A DNA stretch of 24,856 nt from Plastoroseomonas sp036499545. GTDB taxonomy: Bacteria > Pseudomonadota > Alphaproteobacteria > Acetobacterales > Acetobacteraceae. The position numbers and the translations under genes were made by a program. A model generated the notes under the pieces. The model was not told the origin of the DNA. It saw only the letters and a program-made list of their open reading frames with translations, and searched no databases. Of this stretch, positions 7,954 through 15,200 are shown piece after piece; within the stretch, counting starts at the first letter, position 1, and every line of letters begins with the position of its first letter. The stretch is taken from contig DASYDR010000177.1 in NCBI GenBank assembly GCA_036499545.1, positions 1-24,856 of the forward strand, read 5' to 3'.

Positions 7954-9425
7954 GCCATCACCCGCGGACGCGCCGTGAACGCGGCGGCGCGCTCGATCGC
8001 GCTGCCCACCGCGAAGACCGTCTCCTCATCGAAGCTTCGCCCCAGCACCTGCAGCCCGAGCGGCAGTCCCTGCGCGTCGAGCCCTGCCGGCACCGCGAGG
8101 CCCGGCAGCCCGGCCAGGTTGGCGGTCACCGTGAAGACGTCGTTCAGGTACATGGTCACCGGGTCGTCGGTGTTCTCGCCTTCGGCGAAAGCGGCGCTCG
8201 GCGTCGCCGGCGTCACGATCGCATCGACCTTCTGATAGGCTTCGGTGAAGTCGCGGGCGATCAGAGCCCGGATCTTCTGCGCCTTCAGGTAATAGGCGTC
8301 ATAGTAGCCGGCGCTCAGCACATAGGTGCCGATCATGATGCGGCGCTTCACCTCCGCCCCGAAGCCCGCGGCGCGGGTCCGTTCATAGAGGTCCTTCAGG
8401 TCGCGCCCATCCTCGCGCAGCCCGAAGCGCACGCCGTCATAGCGCGCGAGGTTGGAGGACGCCTCGGCCGGTGCCACGATGTAGTAGGTCGGCAGTGCGT
8501 AGCGCGTATGCGGCAGGCTGATCTCGACGATCTCCGCCCCCGCTTCCCGCAGCCAGGCCAGGCCCTGCTCCCAGAGCGCCGTGATCTCCGGCGCCAGGCC
8601 GTCCAGCCGGTATTCCTTCGGAACGCCGATGCGCAGCCCCTTCACGCCCCGCCCGCAGGCGGCGCGGAAATCCGGCACCGGCACATCCGCGCTGGTGCTG
8701 TCCTTCGGGTCGAAGCCGCTCATGCTCCGCAGCAGCACGGCGCAATCCTCGACCGTGCGGGCGAAGGGCCCGGCCTGGTCGAGGGAGGAGGCGAAGGCGA
8801 CGATGCCGAAGCGCGAGCAGCGTCCATAAGTCGGCTTGATGCCGGTGACACCGCAGAAGGCGGCCGGCTGGCGGATCGAGCCGCCGGTATCCGTGCCCGT
8901 GGCACCCAGCGCCAGCCGCGCCGCGACAGCGGCGGCGGAACCGCCGGAGGAGCCGCCGGGGACCAGCGCCGCGTCGGGGTCGTGGCGCCTGCTCCAGGGG
9001 TTCTGCACCGCGCCATAGGCCGAGGTGAGGTTCGAGGAGCCCATCGCGAATTCGTCGAGATTGGCCTTGCCGAGGAACACCGCGCCATCGCGCTTGAGCT
9101 GGCTGGTGACGCTGCTCTCATAGGGCGGCACGAAATTCTGCAGGATCTTCGAGGCTGCGGTGGTGCGCACGCCCTCGGTGCAGAACAGGTCCTTGATGGC
9201 GAGCGGAATGCCCTCCAGCGGCCCCGCCTCCCCCTTCGCGCGGCGCGCGTCGGAGGCCCGGGCGGCCTCGATCGCCTGCTCCGCGGTCACGGTGAGATAG
9301 GCGTTGAGGCGCGGGTTCAGCGCCTCGATGCCGGTGAGATGGGCGCGGGTCAGCTCCTCGGCGGAGATGGCGCGTTCGTCCAGCGCGGTCAGCGCGCCGG
9401 CGATGGTGAAGTCGGTGGGATGCAT
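7950..9425 (-). CDS. gatA: Aspartyl/glutamyl-tRNA(Asn/Gln) amidotransferase subunit A
   Basis: A 491-residue amidase-signature glutaminase subunit that releases ammonia from glutamine for GatB. The triad is visible: Lys78 (GIPLAIKDLF), cis-Ser159 (VPGGSSGGSAAA) and Ser183 (GTDTGGSIRQPA). The FCGVTGIKPTYGRCSRFG segment and YYDAYYLKAQKIR are GatA-specific and separate it from the catabolic amidase at 290. ATG 9425 matches the start of known GatA proteins; the longer open frame runs back through gatC in another frame and is not used. The AAGG ribosome-binding site lies within the second copy of a 14-bp tandem duplication (9427–9454), and the gene ends overlapping gatB. It forms the GatCAB heterotrimer with its neighbours. 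Confidence 0.98.
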   Translation of the reverse strand: MHPTDFTIAGALTALDERAISAEELTRAHLTGIEALNPRLNAYLTVTAEQAIEAARASDARRAKGEAGPLEGIPLAIKDLFCTEGVRTTAASKILQNFVPPYESSVTSQLKRDGAVFLGKANLDEFAMGSSNLTSAYGAVQNPWSRRHDPDAALVPGGSSGGSAAAVAARLALGATGTDTGGSIRQPAAFCGVTGIKPTYGRCSRFGIVAFASSLDQAGPFARTVEDCAVLLRSMSGFDPKDSTSADVPVPDFRAACGRGVKGLRIGVPKEYRLDGLAPEITALWEQGLAWLREAGAEIVEISLPHTRYALPTYYIVAPAEASSNLARYDGVRFGLREDGRDLKDLYERTRAAGFGAEVKRRIMIGTYVLSAGYYDAYYLKAQKIRALIARDFTEAYQKVDAIVTPATPSAAFAEGENTDDPVTMYLNDVFTVTANLAGLPGLAVPAGLDAQGLPLGLQVLGRSFDEETVFAVGSAIERAAAFTARPRVMA

Positions 9426-9426
9426 T

Positions 9427-9454
9427 ATTCGACGACCTTCACTCGACGACCTTC
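9427..9454. repeat. 14-bp tandem duplication at the gatC/gatA junction
   Basis: Read on the gene strand, GAAGGTCGTCGAGT is followed at once by GAAGGTCGTCGAAT, one mismatch in 14. The first copy holds the last gatC codons (KVVE) and the stop TGA overlaps the boundary; the second copy supplies the gatA ribosome-binding site and ends just before AATG. Confidence 0.85.
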
Positions 9455-9735
9455 GGGACGCCGAAATATTCGCCTTCGCGGTCCGGCGCATTGGCCAGCA
9501 CCCGCTCCGGAATGCCGCCATCGGTGATGACGTCGTCGCGCTGGCGCAGCGTGCCGCCGGCATCGACGGCGCCGCCGGCCATCGGCTCCACCCCATCGGT
9601 GTTCACGGCCTGGAGTTGCTCGATCCAGCCAAGGATGCCGTTCAGCTCCGCCTGGAGCTTGGTGACCTCCGCATCATCGACGTGAAGGCGGGCGAGCGAG
9701 GCGACGCGCCTCACCGTTGCGGTATCGAGCGACAT
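9439..9735 (-). CDS. gatC: Aspartyl/glutamyl-tRNA(Asn/Gln) amidotransferase subunit C
   Basis: A 98-residue GatC, normal length. It shows the N-terminal helix MSLDTATVRRVASLARLHVD with the conserved V-x-x-[VI]-A-x-L-A-R-L pattern, the ELNGILGWIEQLQAVNTDGVEPM helix and turn, the LRQRDDV motif and the C-terminal ERVLANAPDREGEYFGVPKVVE strand that packs against GatA. GatC acts as a chaperone-like clamp between GatA and GatB. It is the first gene of the operon. Its leader is shared with the divergent ruvX gene in a 50-bp spacer that contains a perfect TTTCCGGAAA palindrome 15–24 nt before the ATG. The C-terminal end lies in the tandem duplication described at 9427–9454. Confidence 0.97.
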   Translation of the reverse strand: MSLDTATVRRVASLARLHVDDAEVTKLQAELNGILGWIEQLQAVNTDGVEPMAGGAVDAGGTLRQRDDVITDGGIPERVLANAPDREGEYFGVPKVVE

Positions 9736-9749
9736 GATTCCGTCAGTGC

Positions 9750-9759
9750 TTTCCGGAAA
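9750..9759. promoter_or_regulatory. Palindrome TTTCCGGAAA between divergent gatC and ruvX
   Basis: A perfect 10-bp palindrome in the only 50 bp separating gatC (start 9735) from ruvX (start 9786). Both promoters must overlap this spacer or extend into the neighbouring coding regions, so a protein bound here could affect either direction. No regulator is assigned, and chance occurrence is possible. Confidence 0.25.
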
Positions 9760-9785
9760 AAGAGCGCCGGACCATAACGGCGGGG

Positions 9786-10256
9786 ATGGCCATCTTCAAC
9801 CTGCGCGACCTCCGCGCCTCCCTCCCCCGCGGACAGCGGCTGATCGGTCTCGATCCCGGATCGAAGACGATCGGCGTGGCGCTGACCGATGTGACCCTGA
9901 TGCTGGCCTCGCCCTACAGCGCCGTCCCGCGCGGCAAGCTGAAGGCGGTGGCGGCGGAGATCGCCCGGATCGCCGCCAAGGAAGGCGCCGGCGGCCTCGT
10001 GGTCGGGCTGCCGCTGTCGATGGATGGCAGCATCGGCCCCGCCGCCCAGGCGGCCCAGGACTGGACGGCGGCGCTGTCGGACGCCTGCGGGCTGCCGGCA
10101 GCGCTCTGGGACGAGAGGCTCTCCTCCTCCGCCGTCAACCGGATGCTGATCGCGGAGGCGGACCTCACCCGGGCCAAGCGCGCCCAGGTCGTGGACCGGG
10201 CCGCGGCGGCCTATATGCTGCAAACGGCGCTGGATGCGACGCGCCCAGCGAACTAG
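9786..10256 (+). CDS. ruvX: Putative pre-16S rRNA nuclease / RuvX (YqgF) family protein
   Basis: A 156-residue RNase H-fold nuclease of the YqgF family. The N-terminal strand with the first metal-binding Asp is RLIGLDPGSKTIGVALTD (Asp23). VVGLPLSMDGS, LWDERLSSSAVNRML (Asp109-Glu110) and the C-terminal VDRAAAAYMLQ (Asp137) supply the remaining conserved acids. In bacteria the family trims the 5' end of 16S rRNA and has been linked to Holliday-junction resolution and transcription antitermination. The ATG at 9786 is adjacent to a poor GGCGGGG site; the longer alternative frame at 9734 reads nonsense. It is divergent from gatC and about 110 bp ahead of pyrB, possibly on a shared transcript. YqgF next to gatCAB or pyrB is common in alphaproteobacteria (from memory). 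Confidence 0.95.
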   Translation: MAIFNLRDLRASLPRGQRLIGLDPGSKTIGVALTDVTLMLASPYSAVPRGKLKAVAAEIARIAAKEGAGGLVVGLPLSMDGSIGPAAQAAQDWTAALSDACGLPAALWDERLSSSAVNRMLIAEADLTRAKRAQVVDRAAAAYMLQTALDATRPAN

Positions 10257-10365
10257 GCTTATTTCCCTATCAACCTGCCGCTATCGGAGCCGCCGCGCGG
10301 GGCTTTGCCCTCTCCACCCCCGCGCTCTAGTTTCGGGCGGAGCACTGTCCCGGACGAATCGCCTC

Positions 10366-11304
10366 ATGCCGGCTTTCCCGCAAAAGCACCTCCTCGCCAT
10401 CGAAGGCCTGGAGCCGCCCTATATCGCCGACATGCTCGACCTGGCGGAGAGCTATGCGCTGCTGAACCGGTCGGGGAAGACCCAGCGCGACCTGCTCCGC
10501 GGCCGCACCCTGATCAACCTGTTCTTCGAGGACAGCACCCGCACCCGCACCAGCTTCGAACTGGCCGGCAAGCGGCTGGGCGCCGACGTCATCAACATGA
10601 GCGTCTCCACCTCCTCGGTGAACAAGGGGGAGACGCTGCTCGACACCGCATCCACCCTGAACGCCATGCACTGCGACCTGCTGGTGGTGCGCCATGGCCA
10701 GTCCGGCGCGCCGGCGCTGCTGAGCCAGAAGGTCGATGCCGCGGTGATCAATGCCGGCGACGGCACCCATGAACACCCGACCCAGGCCCTGCTCGACGCG
10801 CTGACCATCCGCCGGCGGAAGGGCCGGATCGAGGGGCTGGTGGTCGCCATCTGCGGCGACGTGCTGCACAGCCGGGTGGCGCGCAGCAATATCCACCTGC
10901 TGTTGACCATGGGCGCCCGGGTCCGCATCGTCGGCCCATCGACCCTGATGCCGGCCGAGGCGGATCGCTTCGGCGTCGAGGTCTTCCACGACATGCGCGC
11001 GGGCCTGAAGGGCGCCGATGTCGTCATGATGCTGCGCCTGCAGAAGGAGCGGATGACGGGCGGGCTGATCCCCTCCTCTCGCGAATTCTTCCGCTTCTAC
11101 GGCCTGGATGCCGACAAGCTGGCGGTGGCGAAGCCGGATGCCATCGTCATGCATCCCGGCCCGATGAACCGCGGCGTCGAGATCGACAGCGCCATCGCCG
11201 ACGACCCGGCACGCAGCGTGATCGGCGAACAGGTCGAAATGGGCGTCGCCTGCCGCATGGCGGTGCTCGACCTGCTGTCCCGCAACCTGCGGCGGAACGT
11301 GTGA
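10366..11304 (+). CDS. pyrB: Aspartate carbamoyltransferase catalytic subunit
   Basis: A 312-residue ATCase: carbamoyl phosphate + aspartate to carbamoyl-aspartate, the committed step of pyrimidine synthesis. It carries the carbamoyl-phosphate loop STRTRTSFE (57–65), the mobile SVNKGET loop (84–90), HPTQALLD (137–144) and HPGPMNRGVEID (263–274), all ATCase-diagnostic. No regulatory subunit gene (pyrI) is present; instead a pyrC-like gene follows, as in class A ATCases where PyrB needs a PyrC or PyrC' partner to assemble. The ATG at 10366 has no obvious Shine–Dalgarno sequence, but no other start in this frame fits the family N-terminus. I see no clear attenuator in the 109-bp leader. Confidence 0.98.
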   Translation: MPAFPQKHLLAIEGLEPPYIADMLDLAESYALLNRSGKTQRDLLRGRTLINLFFEDSTRTRTSFELAGKRLGADVINMSVSTSSVNKGETLLDTASTLNAMHCDLLVVRHGQSGAPALLSQKVDAAVINAGDGTHEHPTQALLDALTIRRRKGRIEGLVVAICGDVLHSRVARSNIHLLLTMGARVRIVGPSTLMPAEADRFGVEVFHDMRAGLKGADVVMMLRLQKERMTGGLIPSSREFFRFYGLDADKLAVAKPDAIVMHPGPMNRGVEIDSAIADDPARSVIGEQVEMGVACRMAVLDLLSRNLRRNV

Positions 11305-11378
11305 CAGCCGACGGCCACACCGGGGTCTTGCTGCCGACCGCGGCCGCCGCCTGCCGCGTGGCGATCCTTCACCGACAC

Positions 11379-11409
11379 ACCCGCCGCGCCCCATGGCGGG
11401 GATGCGGGT
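11379..11409 (+). other. Imperfect hairpin ahead of pyrC'
   Basis: ACCCGC (11379–11384) pairs with GCGGGT (11404–11409) and inside them CCCC pairs with GGGG around ATGGC. The stem buries two in-frame ATG codons (11393, 11402) upstream of the chosen pyrC' start at 11432, which favours the later start. Whether it regulates anything is unknown. Confidence 0.35.
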
Positions 11410-11431
11410 GGCCCCCTATAACCGGACCCCG

Positions 11432-12709
11432 ATGCGCGACATCCTGATCACCAATGCCCGCCTGATCGACCCTGCCTCGGGCCTCGACGCCCCGGGCGCG
11501 CTGCTCATCCGGGACGGCGTCATCGCCGATCACGGACCGGGCCTCATGGCGCCGGAGGAGGCCGTGACCCTCGACGCCAGGGGCGCCATCCTGGCCCCCG
11601 GCCTGATCGACCTGCGTGCCAGCCTGGGCGAGCCGGGCTTCGAGCACCGGGAGACGATCGCGTCGGCCGCCCGCGCCGCCGCCGCCGGCGGCATCACCAC
11701 CCTCTGCGCCCTGCCGGATACCGAGCCGGCGCTCGACGATCCGGCGCTGCTGCAATTCATGATCCGCCGCGGCGAAGCCACCGGCAGCCTGTCCATCCTG
11801 CCCTATGGCGCGGCGACCGCCGGCTGCCAGGGCAAGGAGATGGCGGAATTCGGCCTGCTGCGCGAAGCCGGCGCCATCGCCTTCACCGACGGCCGGCGGG
11901 CGATCGGCAATGCGCGGGCCATGCGCCTGGCGCTGTCCTATGCCCGCGGCTTCGGCTGCTTCGTGGTGCAGCACCCGGAGGAGCCGTCGCTGGCCACCGG
12001 CGGCGCGGTGACCGAAGGCGAACTCGCCTCCCGCCTCGGCCTGCCGGGTATTCCGGCCGCCGCGGAAGCCATCCTGATCGCCCGCGACATCGCCCTGGTC
12101 CGGCTGACCGGCGGCCATGTGCATTTCGCCCATGTCAGCACCGGCGCCGCGCTGGACCTGATCCGGGCCGCGAAAGCGGAGGGGCTGGCGGTCACCTGCG
12201 ACACCGCGCCCCCCTATTTCGACCTGAACGAGACCGCGATCGGCGACTGGCGCACCTACGCCAAGCTGTCGCCGCCGTTGCGCCGCGACGAGGACCGCCG
12301 GGCCGTCGCCGCGGCGCTGGCCGACGGCACCATCGATGCCATCGCCTCCGACCACCAGCCGCACGACGCCGACGACAAGCGCCTGCCCTTCGCCCAGGCC
12401 GAAGCCGGGGGCACCGGCCTCGCGACCTTGCTCGGCGTGACGCTGGCCCGCTTCCATGGCGGCGACCTGACCCTGCCGCAGGCACTCGATCTGCTGACCG
12501 CCCGCCCGGCGAAGCTGCTGGGCCTGCCGGCCGGCCGTCTCGCCAAGGGCGCGCCCGCCGACCTGGTGCTGTTCGATGCCGAGCGCGGCTGGAAGGTCGA
12601 GGCCGGCAAGCTGCCCGGCAAGGCGCAGAACTCCCCCTTCGACGGGCGGGCGCTGGAAGGCCGCGTCATCGCCACCTTCAAGGCGGGCAACCGCGTCTTC
12701 GGAGGGTGA
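11432..12709 (+). CDS. pyrC: Dihydroorotase-like PyrC', probably non-catalytic partner of PyrB
   Basis: A 425-residue amidohydrolase-fold protein of the multifunctional-complex dihydroorotase type. The metal-site motif normally reading D-x-H-x-H-x-R-E-P-G is here PGLIDLRASLGEPG (56–69): both His are gone (Arg62, Ser64) and the substrate-binding Arg is Gly66. The usual PHH after the seventh strand is APPY. Retained are Asp153 (FTDG), His181, His234 and Asp307 (ASDHQPH). It should therefore be unable to hold the zinc centre. Inactive PyrC' proteins next to pyrB are known in pseudomonads, where they are needed to assemble ATCase, and similar sequences occur in Rhizobiales. ATG 11432 gives the family-typical start MRDILITNARLIDP. 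A true pyrC should exist elsewhere in the genome. Confidence 0.9.
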   Translation: MRDILITNARLIDPASGLDAPGALLIRDGVIADHGPGLMAPEEAVTLDARGAILAPGLIDLRASLGEPGFEHRETIASAARAAAAGGITTLCALPDTEPALDDPALLQFMIRRGEATGSLSILPYGAATAGCQGKEMAEFGLLREAGAIAFTDGRRAIGNARAMRLALSYARGFGCFVVQHPEEPSLATGGAVTEGELASRLGLPGIPAAAEAILIARDIALVRLTGGHVHFAHVSTGAALDLIRAAKAEGLAVTCDTAPPYFDLNETAIGDWRTYAKLSPPLRRDEDRRAVAAALADGTIDAIASDHQPHDADDKRLPFAQAEAGGTGLATLLGVTLARFHGGDLTLPQALDLLTARPAKLLGLPAGRLAKGAPADLVLFDAERGWKVEAGKLPGKAQNSPFDGRALEGRVIATFKAGNRVFGG

Positions 12710-12710
12710 G

Positions 12711-13322
12711 ATGGGGGAGCACCACGACAGCCTGCTGTTCCTGGCGGCCCTGGTGCTGCCCTATCTGCTGGGCTCGATCCCCTTCGGCCTGATCCTGACC
12801 CGGGCCGCCGGGCTCGGCGACATCCGCAACATCGGTTCCGGCAATATCGGCGCCACCAATGTCCTGCGCACCGGCAACAGGAAGATCGCCGCGGCGACCC
12901 TGCTGCTCGACGGGCTGAAGGGCGCGGCCGCGATCTGGCTGTTGCGTGCCCTGGGCGGCCCCGGCCAGGACGTGGTCGCCGGCACCGCCGTGGTGCTCGG
13001 GCACATGTTCCCCGTCTGGCTGCGCTTCAAAGGCGGCAAGGGTGCCGCCACGGGCATCGGCACCTATCTGGCCGCCATGTGGCCGATCGGTATCTTCGTC
13101 TGCGTCGCCTGGCTGGCGGGCGCGCGGCTGACCCGGATCTCCTCGGCAGGCTCGCTGATCGCCTTCGGGTTGGCGCCGATCGCCGCCTGGATCCTGATCG
13201 ATGCCGACCATGCGCTGCTGGCGCTGCTGGTGGGCATCCTGGTGTTCTGGCGGCACGAGGCCAATATCCGGCGCCTGCTGGCCGGCACCGAGCCAAGGAT
13301 TGGGCGTACCGCAGAGAAATGA
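12711..13322 (+). CDS. plsY: Glycerol-3-phosphate acyltransferase PlsY
   Basis: A 203-residue inner-membrane acyltransferase that moves the acyl group from acyl-phosphate to glycerol 3-phosphate, giving lysophosphatidate. All three PlsY motifs are present: LLGSIPFG, then IRNIGSGNIGATNVLRTGNRK, then FKGGKGAATGIGTY, with the closing FWRHEANIRRLLAGTE. About five hydrophobic spans fit the known topology. The ATG at 12711 is preceded by GGAGGGTGAG that overlaps the end of pyrC' (one base between stop and start), so the two genes are translationally linked. The following hairpin at 13339–13363 probably ends the pyrB–pyrC'–plsY unit. Confidence 0.97.
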   Translation: MGEHHDSLLFLAALVLPYLLGSIPFGLILTRAAGLGDIRNIGSGNIGATNVLRTGNRKIAAATLLLDGLKGAAAIWLLRALGGPGQDVVAGTAVVLGHMFPVWLRFKGGKGAATGIGTYLAAMWPIGIFVCVAWLAGARLTRISSAGSLIAFGLAPIAAWILIDADHALLALLVGILVFWRHEANIRRLLAGTEPRIGRTAEK

Positions 13323-13338
13323 AGGCCAGCAGCCGCCC

Positions 13339-13380
13339 CAGGCAACCGCCTGCGCATTGCCTGCGAGCTTTCTTGATTTT
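13339..13380 (+). terminator. Probable intrinsic terminator after plsY
   Basis: CAGGCAA (13339–13345) and TTGCCTG (13357–13363) form a perfect 7-bp stem with an 11-nt loop, followed by CGAGCTTTCTTGATTTT, the most T-rich stretch nearby. It lies 17 nt after the plsY stop and before the DUF4375-like gene. The T-rich part starts about five bases after the stem, so efficiency is uncertain. Confidence 0.45.
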
Positions 13381-13437
13381 CAGCTTTCGATGAAGGTTAC
13401 GCTGCCCTAATCTATTGCTGCAGCTTCCTGGGTAGCG

Positions 13438-14025
13438 ATGCACATGGCGACCACGTCCGTCATCACCGACATTGTGCTGTACGACGAGCGTGACGTCTCG
13501 TCCGGGAATCCGCACAATCTCTGGGACAGCGCCGCCGAATTCGCCGCCTGGGCCATGGATGTAGCGCTGCTGGAACCCGGTGAATTCCCGGAGGAAGCAT
13601 TGCTCGTCGCCTCGCTGAGCCGTTATGTCGGCCAGGTCATGAACGGCGGCCATTGGCAGTTCGCGCACAATACCCGCATGGATGCTTCCCTCATCCAGCG
13701 CGTCCAACGCAGTCTGGAGATGCTGTCCGCCCAGGACTACGCGGGGCTATTCACAGAGTTCCAGCAGATCATGGCCTCGGATCTCGAATTGCTCGGAAAA
13801 GCCTTATCGCCTTCCTGGAGAAGCCCCCCGGAAGCAGTGGAAGCATTGGATGATCGCTTCTATGCGCTCGACCTGGACGGACTGATCGCCCGGACGGCCG
13901 CCTGGCTGCGCACGCTGCCGTCCTTTACGCCGCTGTCGCGCGCGGCTGTGGCCGAGGAGAAGGCGGCCATCAAGGCGCGCAACAGGAATTTCGACCTCAG
14001 GCAGGCAGCGCGGCAGGCGCAGTAA
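13438..14025 (+). CDS. DUF4375 / DMP19-like protein
   Basis: A 195-residue soluble protein. The segment SRYVGQVMNGGHWQFAHNT (Asn69-Gly-Gly, Gln74, Asn78) followed by a helical region and LDDRFYALD matches the DMP19-like/DUF4375 pattern, in which an N-G-G-x-x-Q-[FY]-x-x-N core is conserved. The founding Neisseria DMP19 is an acidic DNA mimic that blocks a repressor; most relatives have no known function. This copy is moderately acidic in its first half and ends in a basic tail (KAAIKARNRNFDLRQAARQAQ), so DNA mimicry is not a given. It interrupts plsY–dprA, is preceded by a likely terminator and an AT-richer leader with weak promoter-like hexamers, contains a TTA codon (13804–13806) and looks less GC-rich than its neighbours. 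Start is ATG 13438 or 13444; no ribosome-binding site decides. Confidence 0.68.
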   Translation: MHMATTSVITDIVLYDERDVSSGNPHNLWDSAAEFAAWAMDVALLEPGEFPEEALLVASLSRYVGQVMNGGHWQFAHNTRMDASLIQRVQRSLEMLSAQDYAGLFTEFQQIMASDLELLGKALSPSWRSPPEAVEALDDRFYALDLDGLIARTAAWLRTLPSFTPLSRAAVAEEKAAIKARNRNFDLRQAARQAQ

Positions 14026-14060
14026 CGCGACCAGCGACAACCGGGGCAGTTCGCGCCTGC
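14013..14060. repeat. Inverted repeat spanning the DUF4375 gene stop
   Basis: GCAGGCGC (14013–14020) and GCGCCTGC (14053–14060) are perfect complements across the TAA stop (14023–14025) and most of the spacer to dprA. A competing pair CGCGA (14026–14030)/TCGCG (14051–14055) overlaps the right arm. No T-run follows, so it is a structural element rather than a standard terminator. Confidence 0.4.
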
Positions 14061-14065
14061 ACGCC

Positions 14066-15166
14066 ATGAACGAATCCGAATCCCTTGCCCGCCTCCGCCT
14101 GGCGCGCACCGACGGCATCGGCCCGGCCAACTATGCCCGGCTGCTCCAGCGCCATGGCGGTGCCGAGGCGGCGCTGAGGCACCTGCCGGCCCATCTCCGG
14201 GCGGCCAACGCGCGCGATGTCGAACGCGAGGCCGCCGCCATCGCGCGACTCGGCGGCCGGTTCCTGTTCCCCGGCCAGCCCGGCTACCCGCCGCTGCTGG
14301 CGCTGCTGCCCGACGCCCCGGCGGCGCTCGCCTGCCTCGGTGATCCGGCACGGCTTGCCATGCGGGCGGTCGCGATCGTCGGCGCGCGCAACGCCTCCGC
14401 CAATGGCCGCCGCATCGCCGAAACCCTGGCCGCGGCATTGGCCGAGGCCGGCATCCTGGTCGTCTCCGGCCTGGCGCGCGGGATCGACGCCGCCGCCCAT
14501 CTCGGCGCGCTGCGCCACGGCCCCACCGCCGCCGCGGTCGCCGGCGGCCTCGACCAGCCCTACCCGCCGGAGAATGCCGGGCTGCAGGACCGCATCGCGG
14601 CGGAAGGCTGCGTCCTGGCCGAGGCACCGCTCGGCACCGCGCCGCTGGCCCGCCATTTCCCCCGGCGCAACCGGATCGTCGCCGGCCTCGCCCTCGGCAC
14701 CGTGGTGGTGGAGGCGGCGCCACGCTCCGGCAGCCTGATCACCGCCCGCCTCGCCCTGGACTATGGGCGGGAGCTGTTCGCGGTGCCCGGCAGTCCGCTC
14801 GACCTCCGCGCCCAGGGCGGCAACGACCTGATCCGCCAGGGTGCCCACCTGACCGAAACGGTCGACGACATCCTGGCGCATCTGCCGGAGGCGCCGCGCC
14901 CGGTAGACCTGTTCCGGATCGCCCCGGCGCCGGCGCCGCGGGCATCGGATTCCGCGCCGGTGCCCCCGGAAGCCTCGGATGACGTGACCCAAGTCGTTGC
15001 TTTGCTTGGATCTTCGCCCGTCGCGGTTGACGATCTGCTCCGCCGCTGCCACCTCTCGCCCTCCCGAGTCCAGGCGATCCTGCTCGATCTCGAGCTCGCC
15101 GGACGGCTGGAGACCTCGCCCGGACCCCGGGTGGCGCTCCGCCCTCCGGTCAGTCAAGGCGCCTGA
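14066..15166 (+). CDS. dprA: DNA-processing protein DprA (Smf)
   Basis: A 366-residue DprA that binds incoming single-stranded DNA and loads RecA during natural transformation, found in most bacteria. Order: N-terminal helical (SAM-like) region with LARTDGIGPANYARLL, the extended Rossmann core with AIVGARNASANGRR (103–116), VVSGLARGIDAAAHLGAL, AGGLDQPYPPEN and the RNRIVAGLALGTVVVEAAPRSGSLITA stretch, and a C-terminal winged helix from about residue 300 (VTQVVALLGSSPVAVDDLLR...). All are diagnostic. Start ATG 14066 gives a normal N-terminus but lacks a strong ribosome-binding site. It is followed by topA after 34 nt, a pairing conserved in alphaproteobacteria. Confidence 0.97.
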   Translation: MNESESLARLRLARTDGIGPANYARLLQRHGGAEAALRHLPAHLRAANARDVEREAAAIARLGGRFLFPGQPGYPPLLALLPDAPAALACLGDPARLAMRAVAIVGARNASANGRRIAETLAAALAEAGILVVSGLARGIDAAAHLGALRHGPTAAAVAGGLDQPYPPENAGLQDRIAAEGCVLAEAPLGTAPLARHFPRRNRIVAGLALGTVVVEAAPRSGSLITARLALDYGRELFAVPGSPLDLRAQGGNDLIRQGAHLTETVDDILAHLPEAPRPVDLFRIAPAPAPRASDSAPVPPEASDDVTQVVALLGSSPVAVDDLLRRCHLSPSRVQAILLDLELAGRLETSPGPRVALRPPVSQGA

Positions 15167-15200
15167 CGGCACGGGGCAGGAGCGTGCGCAGACCCTCGCC

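Noticed and set aside
10257..10365. Attenuator or riboswitch ahead of pyrB
   Set aside because: Only short GC-rich stems without a T-run or leader peptide could be drawn; nothing distinguishes them from chance.
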